Program-made: the position numbers and the translations under genes | Notes under the pieces: generated by a model | The model's database searches: none | The model's input: only the letters and a program-made list of their open reading frames with translations | Told to the model about the DNA's origin: nothing | Part shown: positions 1 to 5,823 of the stretch, one piece after another | How the letters are laid out: each line of letters begins with the position of its first letter | Numbering within the stretch: the first letter of the stretch is position 1 | NCBI GenBank assembly: GCA_030018635.1 | Contig: JASEHU010000147.1 | Location: forward strand, 1 to 5,823 | Length of the DNA: 5,823 nt | Direction of reading: 5' to 3' | DNA from: a bacterium | GTDB lineage: Bacteria > UBA9089 > CG2-30-40-21 > SBAY01

Positions 1-212
1 TTTTTCAAAATAAAGAACACGGAAAGATACCGTCCTGCATTGGTTTGTCCTAATGCTAAATATACATCTTCACCCTCGACATCTCCCTTTGTCACCCGAC
101 GGACTTTCATTTTACCTCGCAGAATTTCTTCTACTTCAAAAGTAGTTACCTTGTGTTTACCTTCGATTTTCTTAACAAATTTTTCCTTCCAAATGACTTC
201 ATTGATAATCAC
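1..212 (-). CDS. BrnT-like type II toxin, 5' part (cut by window edge)
   Basis: An open frame of about 70 codons runs off the left edge. It begins with GTG at 212-210 (MIINEVIW...), and an in-frame TAG lies four codons upstream of it. An AGGA Shine-Dalgarno-like motif sits seven bases before the GTG, which fixes the start. The order of features matches the BrnT ribonuclease toxin family: an N-terminal strand with a tryptophan (EVIW), a helix with KHKV (His near residue 20) followed by TTFEVEEIL, then a basic strand, GEDVYLALGQTNAG and RYLSVFFI. In the family such toxins are about 90 residues, so roughly the last 20 are missing, including the usual C-terminal IRIISAR-like strand. BrnT proteins are neutralised by BrnA, normally encoded just downstream, here outside the window. 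The gene lies 151 bases after the asparaginase stop on the same strand, and probably has its own promoter. The family call rests on the pattern seen by eye. Confidence 0.68.
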   Translation of the reverse strand, partial: MIINEVIWKEKFVKKIEGKHKVTTFEVEEILRGKMKVRRVTKGDVEGEDVYLALGQTNAGRYLSVFFILK

Positions 213-363
213 AATAACATCCTAAGAAAACTGACCTTTGTACACAGCACTTACTTTTGAGTGGAGTGGCTTCTCTGAAAATTGCGTCCAGATAATATTA
301 AACCTTCCTCTTCCGAGCAATAAATATCGTATCCGGAACTTAATAGTTCCCTAATGATTGTTT
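213..363. other. Spacer between asparaginase and BrnT-like gene
   Basis: No convincing gene with a start codon is seen here. The spacer holds an inverted repeat at 335-350. On the minus strand there is also an open frame from 391 to 251 that lacks ATG, GTG or TTG near its beginning but reads like protein (RLKTIIRELLSSGYDIYC near its start, then acidic residues and LILSGR). It may be a decayed small gene. A TAATAT element on the minus strand within about 293-300 could be part of a -10 box for the BrnT-like gene, but no good -35 partner at proper spacing is evident, so I do not call a promoter. Confidence 0.4.
335..350. repeat. Perfect inverted repeat, 6-bp arms, 4-base loop
   Basis: GGAACT at 335-340 and AGTTCC at 345-350 are exact reverse complements around a TAAT loop. 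The element begins 14 bases after the asparaginase stop codon on the minus strand, where a terminator would be expected. However, there is no run of T after it on the minus strand and the stem is short. It could be a weak terminator, an mRNA 3' stabiliser, or an operator for the toxin gene downstream. The match itself is certain, its function is not. Confidence 0.35.
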
Positions 364-1440
364 TTAGTCTATCGGTTCTACGCCTCCCACTTCACCAATA
401 ATATTCTCCGTCATCAATTCCTTAATTCGATCAATCTTCTCCTCTGGAGTGCTTTTTCCTTTTTCTATTTCCTCCTCTACCCGGGCCAATACCCATCTGA
501 ATTTTGCTGCTGCCGCCGCATAGGTCATATTTCCTGTGGGAATAGCCCCTGCCTCTACAGCCGCCTTACCAGGTGCATACGGTGAATCAAGGGTAGAACC
601 GGCAGGGAATTGGCTGGTAATGATTGTCGGTTTTTCTTTTTCTGCCAGTTCCGTAATTATTGGAATAAACGAATACTCTGCTTCATCCGGCACATTGCCT
701 GCGCCAAATGATTGAAGGATTACCCCCTGGCAGTTATCAGATTCAATAGCTGGCCGGAGCAGTTCTGGTTCAAGGCCAGGTATCAAGGCTACTTGTAAGA
801 TACCCTTTTCAAAATGGGGTCGAAACTTAATCTTGATCTTGTCTCGACCATCATCCTTTCTTTTCCTTGCGATTGGTTGTATATCAATCGTTTCAGTAAT
901 ATAGGCCAAGGGAGGAAATGCCGGCGACTCAAAGGCATCGAACTTCTTCTCATCTTTTTTCTGAGCCCGACAGCCACGAAAGACAAAATCGCCAAAACTA
1001 ATAACTACTTCTGCTAATGGCTCCAGTGCCACCCTGCAGGCACGTACCAGATTGACTCGGGCATCCCCATGCAATACCCTTGGAGTAGTTTGGGCGCCAG
1101 TAAATACAACTGGAAAATTTAGATTCTTACCAAATGCAAAGGCAAGGGCTGATGCCGAAAAGTGCATGGTATCTGTGCCGTGAGCAATTACAAAGCCTTT
1201 ATATTCGTTATTGAGGCGCTCGTATACAGCTTGAGCCATCTTCTCCCAATCACTCGGGTTCATATTGGTACTATCTTTATTGAGTAGCGGTACAAAATCA
1301 ATCTCAACAAGTTCTTTAAGTTCAGGAGCAATCTTTAGAAAATCAGATGGGTCTTCCGGTGGCCTTAAACCATCCGGAGTCTCTATCATACCGATAGTTC
1401 CACCTGTGTATATTAGACAAATTCTTGGTTTATCAGACAT
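364..1440 (-). CDS. ansA: Type I (cytoplasmic) L-asparaginase
   Basis: A complete protein of 358 residues that hydrolyses L-asparagine to aspartate and ammonia. It shows the family's hallmarks: YTGGTIG at residues 11-17 with the nucleophile threonine (T15), DSTNM at 56-60 for substrate binding, and AHGTDTMHFSASALAF from residue 86 carrying the second catalytic Thr-Asp pair (T89, D90). RGCRAQKKDEKKFDAF around 155-170 supplies the conserved lysine. There is no signal peptide, in line with a cytosolic enzyme, and the length is slightly above the about 340 residues usual for AnsA. The extra length includes a basic insert (ARKRKDDGRDKIKIKF) near 190-205. The ATG at 1440 follows the V4R gene stop by two bases. 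An AGGAGAG motif inside the last codons of that gene serves as ribosome binding site at rather long spacing. Asparaginase, glutaminase or GatD-like specificity cannot be separated by eye, but the lack of a GatD-type N-terminal domain favours asparaginase. As the last gene of the operon it may be an effector or a passenger. Confidence 0.93.
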   Translation of the reverse strand: MSDKPRICLIYTGGTIGMIETPDGLRPPEDPSDFLKIAPELKELVEIDFVPLLNKDSTNMNPSDWEKMAQAVYERLNNEYKGFVIAHGTDTMHFSASALAFAFGKNLNFPVVFTGAQTTPRVLHGDARVNLVRACRVALEPLAEVVISFGDFVFRGCRAQKKDEKKFDAFESPAFPPLAYITETIDIQPIARKRKDDGRDKIKIKFRPHFEKGILQVALIPGLEPELLRPAIESDNCQGVILQSFGAGNVPDEAEYSFIPIITELAEKEKPTIITSQFPAGSTLDSPYAPGKAAVEAGAIPTGNMTYAAAAAKFRWVLARVEEEIEKGKSTPEEKIDRIKELMTENIIGEVGGVEPID

Positions 1441-1442
1441 AG

Positions 1443-1991
1443 TTATTCAACTCTCCTAAAATAAAAATCGCATTCTTTCTTCTTGTCTGGTTTGCCCTGT
1501 ATACAATCTTTAGCTTTATGCGTCACTACAACATTGGCATCCAACACCTTTTTCAGAACACCATTAACATAGCCTACCATGAAGTCACAGAGATGGGGAA
1601 CATTATGTTTCCTACGGGAGGCAAGGAAGTTATTTTTTAATATGATTTTACCAGAGGTAACATGTTTTTTGCTGTCTATCTTGATATCGTTTGAGGAGAA
1701 ATTACCAAAGCCCACATCCGAGTCGAATTTGCACCATTTGTCAAGTTTCTCTTGAGTTGAGATGTCCTCTCCACCTTTCCATATTTCCTCGACCAACTCT
1801 TTCCCAAAGGCTTCTCCACAAATCAAACCTGAGCGAAAAAAAGATTTTTTAACCCTTCCCCTGACTGTACTCATGCTTGCTCCCCGTTCTTTCTCTTTTT
1901 TGCGAAGGTCTGTGTAGATGTCAGTCAACATACGAGTAAAGGTATCAACTTTGAGTGACACATTTCGTGATTTGTCAGCCGGGTTAAACAT
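1443..1991 (-). CDS. Small V4R (4-vinyl reductase-type) sensor-domain protein
   Basis: A complete protein of 182 residues. The N-terminal 45 residues are charged and helical (VDTFTRMLTDIYTDLRKK). The rest follows the V4R pattern: FFRSGLICGEAFGKELVEEI at 51-70 is the opening glycine-containing helix, HLCDFMVGYVNGVLKKVL at 133-150 is the central Cys/Gly helix (C135, G140, G144), and it ends with C163 and C174 in KDCIQGKPD...CDFYF. The V4R domain occurs in the BchJ-type reductase-like proteins and in the sensory part of XylR/DmpR regulators, where it binds small organic ligands and often zinc. C135, C163 and C174 with H133 could coordinate a metal. There is no DNA-binding or enzymatic domain attached, so it probably acts as a stand-alone ligand sensor for its operon partners. 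The ATG at 1991 lies 11 bases after the ParA-like gene stop, with a weak AGG as ribosome binding site. The domain is recognised by motif spacing only. Confidence 0.7.
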   Translation of the reverse strand: MFNPADKSRNVSLKVDTFTRMLTDIYTDLRKKEKERGASMSTVRGRVKKSFFRSGLICGEAFGKELVEEIWKGGEDISTQEKLDKWCKFDSDVGFGNFSSNDIKIDSKKHVTSGKIILKNNFLASRRKHNVPHLCDFMVGYVNGVLKKVLDANVVVTHKAKDCIQGKPDKKKECDFYFRRVE

Positions 1992-2002
1992 TTCGCCTGA
2001 TT

Positions 2003-3067
2003 TTAGAGGTATAGATTGAAAATCCGTTCCACTGACTCGGGTGACTCCTCCAGTTTCAATGTTTCTCTCAACATTGAGACTATTTGATCGACACGGACAA
2101 ATTTCTCTGTTTCCTGAGGGATTATATGAGCAAAAAGGTTTATGTATTCATGGGTAAGCAACACATTTTCTACAGAATCTCCGAGTCCTATATATAAAGT
2201 CTCCTTGAGCTCCAACTCCCGGTCTGAGTGAAGGACGCAGATATCTTTCACCTTTTCCATCTTCAATTTTTTGTTTGAGCCTTCTATTTTCCTATTCAAA
2301 TATTCGAGTATTTCCTCTTTCAGTTTAAAGCCTCTTTGTTCCTCCATTGAGGCAGGGATTCGGGTCAACACAAAAATAGGACGGATTGGTTTCCAGTGGA
2401 AAGCCGGAGAATCCTTTATGGTAGAGGTACACCAGTCAAGCAAGTTAAGATAAACTCCTTCCATATTCTCGGGATTGTTTAGGAATAGATAGACGACAAT
2501 GTCCGCTAATAGCCAAGTGCAAGCTCCTGCCCCTTCTATGATCCCAGTCCGGGAATCAATAAGCAGATAATCGGGGTTTGGCTTAAGTTGTGTCCTAATA
2601 CTCCTCTGCATTTGCCGGAAAAATTCCATATTCTTACATGGATCATAATCCGGACCTGTTGGGGCATGCCCTAAATTCTTTGACATAAAGCAAAATAACT
2701 CATGCCATTTTGAAGATGCAATTTTTTGCTTATAGTCAAATGACTGCATGTTACCCGCTGGAATAAGATGAATAATGCCGTTCTTTTCAGAACCTCCTGG
2801 TTTTATTGAACGGGCATATTTTGCGATGGATTCTGGCATCTTATTGTACCCAGATTCAATATATTCCCACATATAGTCCAGGACACCCCACTCCACCCTT
2901 GTTTCTTTAAAAGAGTTAGCAAATTTGTGATGCAGACCAGGGGATCCGAAGTCAAAGTCCAGCACACATACATTTTTCCCCAGACGGGATAGACATACTG
3001 CCATGTTAGCAAGTGCCAGTGTCCTACCAGTGCCACCTTTGTATGAATAAAATGTTATAGTTTTCAT
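2003..3067 (-). CDS. ParA/MinD-like P-loop ATPase, KGGTGR type
   Basis: A complete protein of 354 residues. The deviant Walker A motif YKGGTGRT spans residues 9-16, with the signature lysine K10 of the ParA/MinD class but arginine (R15) where the second P-loop lysine usually stands. LDFDFGSPGL at 36-45 is the switch I (Walker A') region, and YLLIDSRTGI at 167-176 is the Walker B and switch II region. These three motifs define the KGGxGR branch of MinD-like ATPases, often found outside chromosome partition or cell division loci, in signalling and conflict-type gene clusters. A C-terminal part of about 120 residues has no recognised domain. The ATG lies in an ATGA overlap with the stop of the SMC-like gene (4 bases), with AAGGAA a few bases upstream inside that gene, so translation is coupled. 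It is likely cytoplasmic and works as a nucleotide-dependent dimeric switch. Its partner or cargo is unknown. Confidence 0.88.
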   Translation of the reverse strand: MKTITFYSYKGGTGRTLALANMAVCLSRLGKNVCVLDFDFGSPGLHHKFANSFKETRVEWGVLDYMWEYIESGYNKMPESIAKYARSIKPGGSEKNGIIHLIPAGNMQSFDYKQKIASSKWHELFCFMSKNLGHAPTGPDYDPCKNMEFFRQMQRSIRTQLKPNPDYLLIDSRTGIIEGAGACTWLLADIVVYLFLNNPENMEGVYLNLLDWCTSTIKDSPAFHWKPIRPIFVLTRIPASMEEQRGFKLKEEILEYLNRKIEGSNKKLKMEKVKDICVLHSDRELELKETLYIGLGDSVENVLLTHEYINLFAHIIPQETEKFVRVDQIVSMLRETLKLEESPESVERIFNLYL

Positions 3068-4284
3068 AATATTTCCTTCTTTATTTTGGGACCATTCTCC
3101 CCTATTGATTCAAAAACATAAAAGATTGTTCGGTTATTTAGTTTGTTAAATTTCTGGCGCATCAATCGGAAAAGTCGCTCTTCGCATGTTGAAATAATAA
3201 ATTGGGGTCTTTTGTCGTGGTCGGGATGCATAATAAAATTCCTAATGAGGTCAATTAGAGAATAAGCGTTCAAGTCGTCAAAGTGTGTCACGGGATCGTC
3301 CAAGAGAATTGGTGCAAAAGAAGACCATGTTTGAGTCAATGCAGCACTTAAGAAAAGACTCAGCATAACGATTTGAATTTGCGATTCACTAAAATAATCA
3401 CTTGGAGGAATATCTCTTTTCCCTTCTTTTTCTACTCGGACTGCAATACCGCCTTCTTCTGGATATAATTCCATATCTCCAAAACCATAAACCGGACGCA
3501 GTTTTCTTTGAATAGTAGAAGTTAAGGGACCAAATTTTGTGGTATATTCTTTAAGTGCTTGATTTTGTAAGGATTTAAGTTCTTTATGGGCACCATCAAA
3601 ATATAACCGCCAATCATTCAACCACTCTTGCTCTTCTTTTACCTTTTGAACTTGCTTCTCAATATCCTTTATGTCCCGTTTAATCTCAGCCAAAAGTGCA
3701 GATGTTTGTAAGGTATCTAACGCGATCTCAAAATTTATAATTTCGTTCCGTAACAAATCTAAATAAGATGATTTTTCCATAAGGTTTCCCTTAAGAATCT
3801 GCACATCTTCTTTATTTATATCTAAGTCTAAATTTAGTCTCTTGATTAGAATTTCCACTTTCTCAACATATCTCTTTGAATCTAATATTTCCCTGTCTAA
3901 TTCCTGAATTTCTTTCTCTAAAATCTTTCTCTCCTCCTCTATACTAAAAGTTCTTTTCTTAATATCTTTATGTACAAGTTGTTGGATTCCTATTTCTTTA
4001 TCTAAAGATTCGAAGTTTTTCTTCGTTTCAGATAAATCCCCCTGGATTATCTCTTTTCCCAACTCTAATGAGACTTGGCGAGCCAAAGCATCCTCTTTAA
4101 TTTCTTCAATCTTTGAGTTTAACTGACTTAACTCAGATTTTATATCTCGTAATTTTTGCTCGAGGCTTTTTTGATCACTTACAAAAGGTACGAGTCCTTC
4201 CTCCTGTTTGTCTACTTCGGATTTTTGCTTGGATAGTTCTAATTGTTTTTCATTAATTTGGCTATCTAACTCTTTTTTCGCGAA
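3064..4284 (-). pseudogene. SMC/Rad50-like ATPase: C-side coiled coil and C-terminal ATPase lobe
   Basis: This is the 3' segment of a split SMC-like gene. The frame is open from 4284. The only start-like codon in it is TTG at 4086, in mid-coil, so it is probably not a true start. Counting from that TTG, residues 1-150 are K/E/L-rich coiled coil. The ATPase lobe follows, with a degenerate ABC signature YFSESQIQIVMLSLFLSAAL at 231-250, Walker B FAPILLDDP at 257-265, the D-loop region THFDDLNAYS, and IISTCEERLF near 297-306 as the H-loop. There a cysteine stands at or beside the usual histidine. Such lobes pair with an N-terminal Walker A lobe to form the ATP site. The frame connects to the zinc-hook segment by a -1 shift at 4272-4278. 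The stop TGA overlaps the ATG of the ParA-like gene. The ATPase lobe is intact, so the gene may be only recently broken, or expressed by frameshifting. Confidence 0.8.
4272..4278 (-). other. A AAA AAG slippery heptamer at a -1 frame change
   Basis: On the minus strand the zinc-hook frame reads CGA AAA AAG AGT TAG. The heptamer A AAA AAG is in the exact phase used for -1 ribosomal slippage in dnaX and in many insertion-sequence transposases. A -1 shift gives AAA AAG GAG TTA GAT AGC and continues straight into the C-side coil and ATPase lobe. No strong downstream stem-loop or upstream Shine-Dalgarno stimulator is visible. Only a weak GATAG/CTATC pair is seen some 30 bases apart. An equal explanation is one missing A in a homopolymer, by mutation or by sequencing error. 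Confidence 0.5.
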
Positions 4285-4890
4285 TCAATAACAACCATCA
4301 AATTATCATAATTTATTGAAATGTTAAGCAAATTCGCCCTTTCCTCGTAAGTTCCTACCCTTTTTTCTGTATCAAAAAGTTCTTTTTGTACTTCTTTGAT
4401 TTTTTGTTCTAACTGTTTGATCTTTAATTCCATATCGTCTACCTGCCTCTTTAGTTCATCAGCTTTAACCTTCTCATCTTCAAATAACTTCAGTCCATCT
4501 TGAATTTCCATGGATTGAATTCCTCGTTGAAGTCTTAATTTTTCTACCAACTCTTCCCTGGATTTATGCAAGGTTCCACAAACTGGACAAATGTTGTTAA
4601 ATATATGTCTTTCGATGTTGTCAAGTAGAGTTTGTAGTTCAGATTGAGACTGTTGTAAATTAGCAATATTTTTTATCAATTTGTTTTGGGTTACAATCGC
4701 AACATTTAGTTCATCTTTTTTAGTCCGAAATTCATTTTTCATGTTAATAAATTGCTGCTCGGTTCTTTTTAATTCCAATTTCAACTCTTTTTGATGATTT
4801 ACTATTGCTTGCCAATTATCAGTATCTTTCTCAAGGTTAGTAAGTTCTCTTAAATTATTTTCTGCAGTTTTAATTTCTGATTTAATATTA

Positions 4891-5454
4891 TCAACAGTCT
4901 CTTCTATTGCTTTTTTCAAATTTTAATTTTTCAATCTTTGGTAACAATTCAAGTAATTGTGCTCTAATATCTTGATAATTTTTATCTTCCTTTGCAATCT
5001 GTTCTTTGAGTCTTTCATGTTCAGGTTTTGACTCAAGAAGCCATTCAAGATTTGTTTTTTTCAGTAAAAGAGCTTGTCCTTCAAGATCCATGTCCCGAAG
5101 TTTTTTGTCAGATTCATCTAACTCTTTTTTACTTTTGGAATAGTCTTTGTTGATCTTATCCAGTCGTTCTCTCTTCTGAATTAACTCTAATGACTTCTCT
5201 TTTTCTTCTTTTTTGTGAATTACAAATTCAGAAAATTTGGCTTCTAAATTTCCAATTACTTCTAAATTCTGAGTGATATAATTTATTTGTGCATCTATCA
5301 TTCCCCTCCAGTCACGAACTATTTTTTGGTTAAATTCCTCTGGAGTCTTAATTGAAATGTTTACTTCACAAACCTTCTCTGCTATCTCCTTACCCATTGC
5401 TAAAATAGATTCTGGTATTATGCTCTTCCCTTTTTCTGGTGGAATCCCAAACAA
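4891..5454 (-). pseudogene. SMC/Rad50-like ATPase: N-side coiled-coil segment
   Basis: This is the 5' visible segment of the split SMC-like gene, 187 residues counted from TTG at 5454, with an in-frame TGA at 5463-5461 just upstream. It starts with LFGIPPEKGKSIIPESILAMGKE, a short non-coil stretch, then long coiled coil (NLEAKFSEFVIHKKEEKEKS onwards). It contains no Walker A (GxxGxGKS) motif. GKS in EKGKS lacks the P-loop context, so the N-terminal ATPase lobe normally found before this arm is missing. The TTG lacks a ribosome binding site. The frame leads into the zinc-hook segment by loss of one A in the six-A run at 4911-4916: GAA AAA GCA would replace GAA AAA AGC. As read, it ends in a short out-of-frame tail (SNRRDC). 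This looks like the remains of a larger gene, or a gene carrying sequence errors. Confidence 0.7.
4911..4916 (-). other. Six-A run at a +1 frame change
   Basis: The N-side coil frame reads TTT GAA AAA AGC AAT AGA AGA GAC TGT TGA through this run and stops at 4891. Removing one A gives GAA AAA GCA ATA GAA GAG ACT, which joins coiled coil to coiled coil without a break. The opposite shift at 4272-4278 restores the original frame. This is most simply an extra A by mutation or a base-calling error. Transcriptional slippage is possible but less likely on only six A. Confidence 0.5.
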
Positions 5455-5500
5455 ACGCTGTCATGTCCCAAGGCATAACTTCTTGCTACCTGGGAAAAGA

Positions 5501-5823
5501 CTATCTCTCTAATCCTTTTTCAAATTTCTTATCTTTTATCACCGTTAACTTTTTACAATATCTGCACTTTTTAATAGTCCCATAGCAATATCCAAAATAT
5601 TGAATAAATTTTTTCTTACAGTGTTGACAATAACCATCTTTAAGTTGAAAAAGGCTATGAGTATCTTTTAAAACTACAATTCTATTTTCATCCGGGTCTA
5701 TTTCATTAATTAATTTTTGTAACTCTAATACAATATGTTCTTTTATTAAATTATAATCATTTACATACCATATTTTTTCAACACTACTTTTGTCTGTGGA
5801 AAGAATAGTTTTATAAGTTTCTA
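5501..5823 (-). CDS. Unidentified protein with zinc-ribbon-like motif, 3' part (cut by window edge)
   Basis: An open frame without internal stops runs from the right edge to TAG at 5503-5501, giving about 106 residues. It contains no ATG, so its start lies outside the window. The first part looks globular with charged helices (VEKIWYVNDYNLIKEHIVLELQ begins near residue 14), then IVVLKDTHSLFQLKDG. After this comes a four-cysteine cluster: GYCQHCKKKF, an aromatic stretch with one more cysteine (GYCYG), then KKCRYCKKL. Two CxxC knuckles about 20 residues apart are typical of a zinc ribbon. The tail is lysine-rich (IKDKKFEKGLER). I do not recognise the family. It sits in a third frame directly before the N-side arm of the SMC-like gene, with about 40 bases between its stop and that segment. 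It is therefore either the gene before it in the operon or sequence joined there by a rearrangement. Confidence 0.55.
   Translation of the reverse strand, partial: ETYKTILSTDKSSVEKIWYVNDYNLIKEHIVLELQKLINEIDPDENRIVVLKDTHSLFQLKDGYCQHCKKKFIQYFGYCYGTIKKCRYCKKLTVIKDKKFEKGLER

Larger units (their letters stand above)
4266..4919 (-). pseudogene. SMC/Rad50-like ATPase: zinc-hook coiled-coil segment
   Basis: This is the middle segment of the split SMC-like gene, 217 residues counted from a TTG at 4919. That TTG has no ribosome binding site and is most likely an internal leucine. The segment is a heptad-like coiled coil rich in K, E, L and Q, broken at residues 108-120 by FNNICPVCGTLHKS. The CxxC (C111, C114) with a proline-valine turn is the zinc hook that joins two Rad50/SbcC-like arms at their tips. 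Coil lengths on both sides of the hook (about 290 residues before it and 310 after it to the ATPase lobe, counting the other segments) are nearly equal, as required for antiparallel packing, and support reading the three segments as one protein. It ends with TAG at 4268-4266, three codons after a six-A run. It is in a different frame from both its flanks, so two compensating shifts bracket it. Confidence 0.75.

Noticed and set aside
40..225. Plus-strand open frame of 61 codons
   Set aside because: It lies opposite the BrnT-like gene, is rich in Ser/Thr/Phe as expected of an antisense shadow, and has no ribosome binding site or family pattern.
335..350. Inverted repeat as a proper intrinsic terminator
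   Set aside because: The stem is only six base pairs and no U-tract follows on the transcribed strand, so it is kept only as a repeat.
358..585. Plus-strand open frame opposite the asparaginase 3' end
   Set aside because: Antisense shadow of a clearly conserved enzyme. Its composition is unlike a real protein.
789..1459. Other short frames on both strands within the asparaginase gene (789-995, 814-1017, 1265-1459)
   Set aside because: All are overlaps of the catalytic core coding region in other frames, with no independent support.
2271..3036. Short frames 2271-2453 and 2803-3036 inside the ParA-like gene
   Set aside because: Shadow frames. The real frame carries the Walker motifs.
5380..5454. 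GKS in PPEKGKSIIPE as a Walker A motif
   Set aside because: It lacks the preceding glycines and strand of a P-loop, and the following sequence does not resemble the helix after a Walker A.
5440..5500. LGHDSV resembling the LGHSS box of tyrosine recombinases
   Set aside because: No Arg-x-x-Arg, no catalytic Tyr region and no HSF(A)T context nearby. The frame is only about 35 codons long.
3064..5823. CRISPR array, tRNA or insertion-sequence ends
   Set aside because: No regularly spaced repeats, cloverleaf or terminal inverted repeats were seen. The poly-A/T texture comes from lysine- and glutamate-rich coiled-coil codons.

Overview
All recognisable genes in this window lie on the minus strand, so the story reads from position 5823 down to 1. 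Shine-Dalgarno-like motifs, TTG/GTG starts and very tight spacing point to a bacterium. I cannot name the lineage. The gene families (V4R domain, ParA-like ATPase with KGGTGR, type I asparaginase, BrnT-like toxin) fit an environmental, possibly anaerobic, genome. The upper part (about 3070-5823) is visibly more AT-rich than the asparaginase region, which suggests a mosaic origin.

Layout. 5823-5501: 3' part of an unidentified gene with a four-cysteine zinc-ribbon-like motif, cut by the window edge. 5460-3064: the body of a Rad50/SbcC/SMC-like coiled-coil ATPase, broken over reading frames: N-side coiled-coil arm (5454-4891), second coil with a CPVCG zinc hook (4919-4266), then C-side arm and C-terminal ATPase lobe (about 4284-3064). 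Both internal frame changes fall on runs of six A and cancel each other. The second is a textbook A AAA AAG slippery heptamer in correct phase. No N-terminal lobe with a Walker A motif is present, so the gene is either truncated and decaying, affected by sequencing or assembly errors, or organised unusually. 3067-2003: ParA/MinD-like P-loop ATPase of the KGGTGR type, starting inside the SMC stop codon (ATGA). 1991-1443: small V4R-domain protein. 1440-364: cytoplasmic type I L-asparaginase. 363-213: non-coding spacer with an inverted repeat and an odd short open frame. 212-1: 5' part of a BrnT-like toxin gene.

The SMC, ParA-like, V4R and asparaginase genes are separated by -4, 11 and 2 bases, so they almost certainly form one transcription unit with translational coupling. 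A large DNA- or chromatin-sensing ATPase, a second NTPase switch, a small-molecule sensor fold and an amino-acid-degrading enzyme resemble the sensor/switch/effector layout of bacterial conflict systems, but I do not recognise a named system with this composition. The asparaginase as effector is inference. It could instead be a housekeeping gene caught at the end of the operon.
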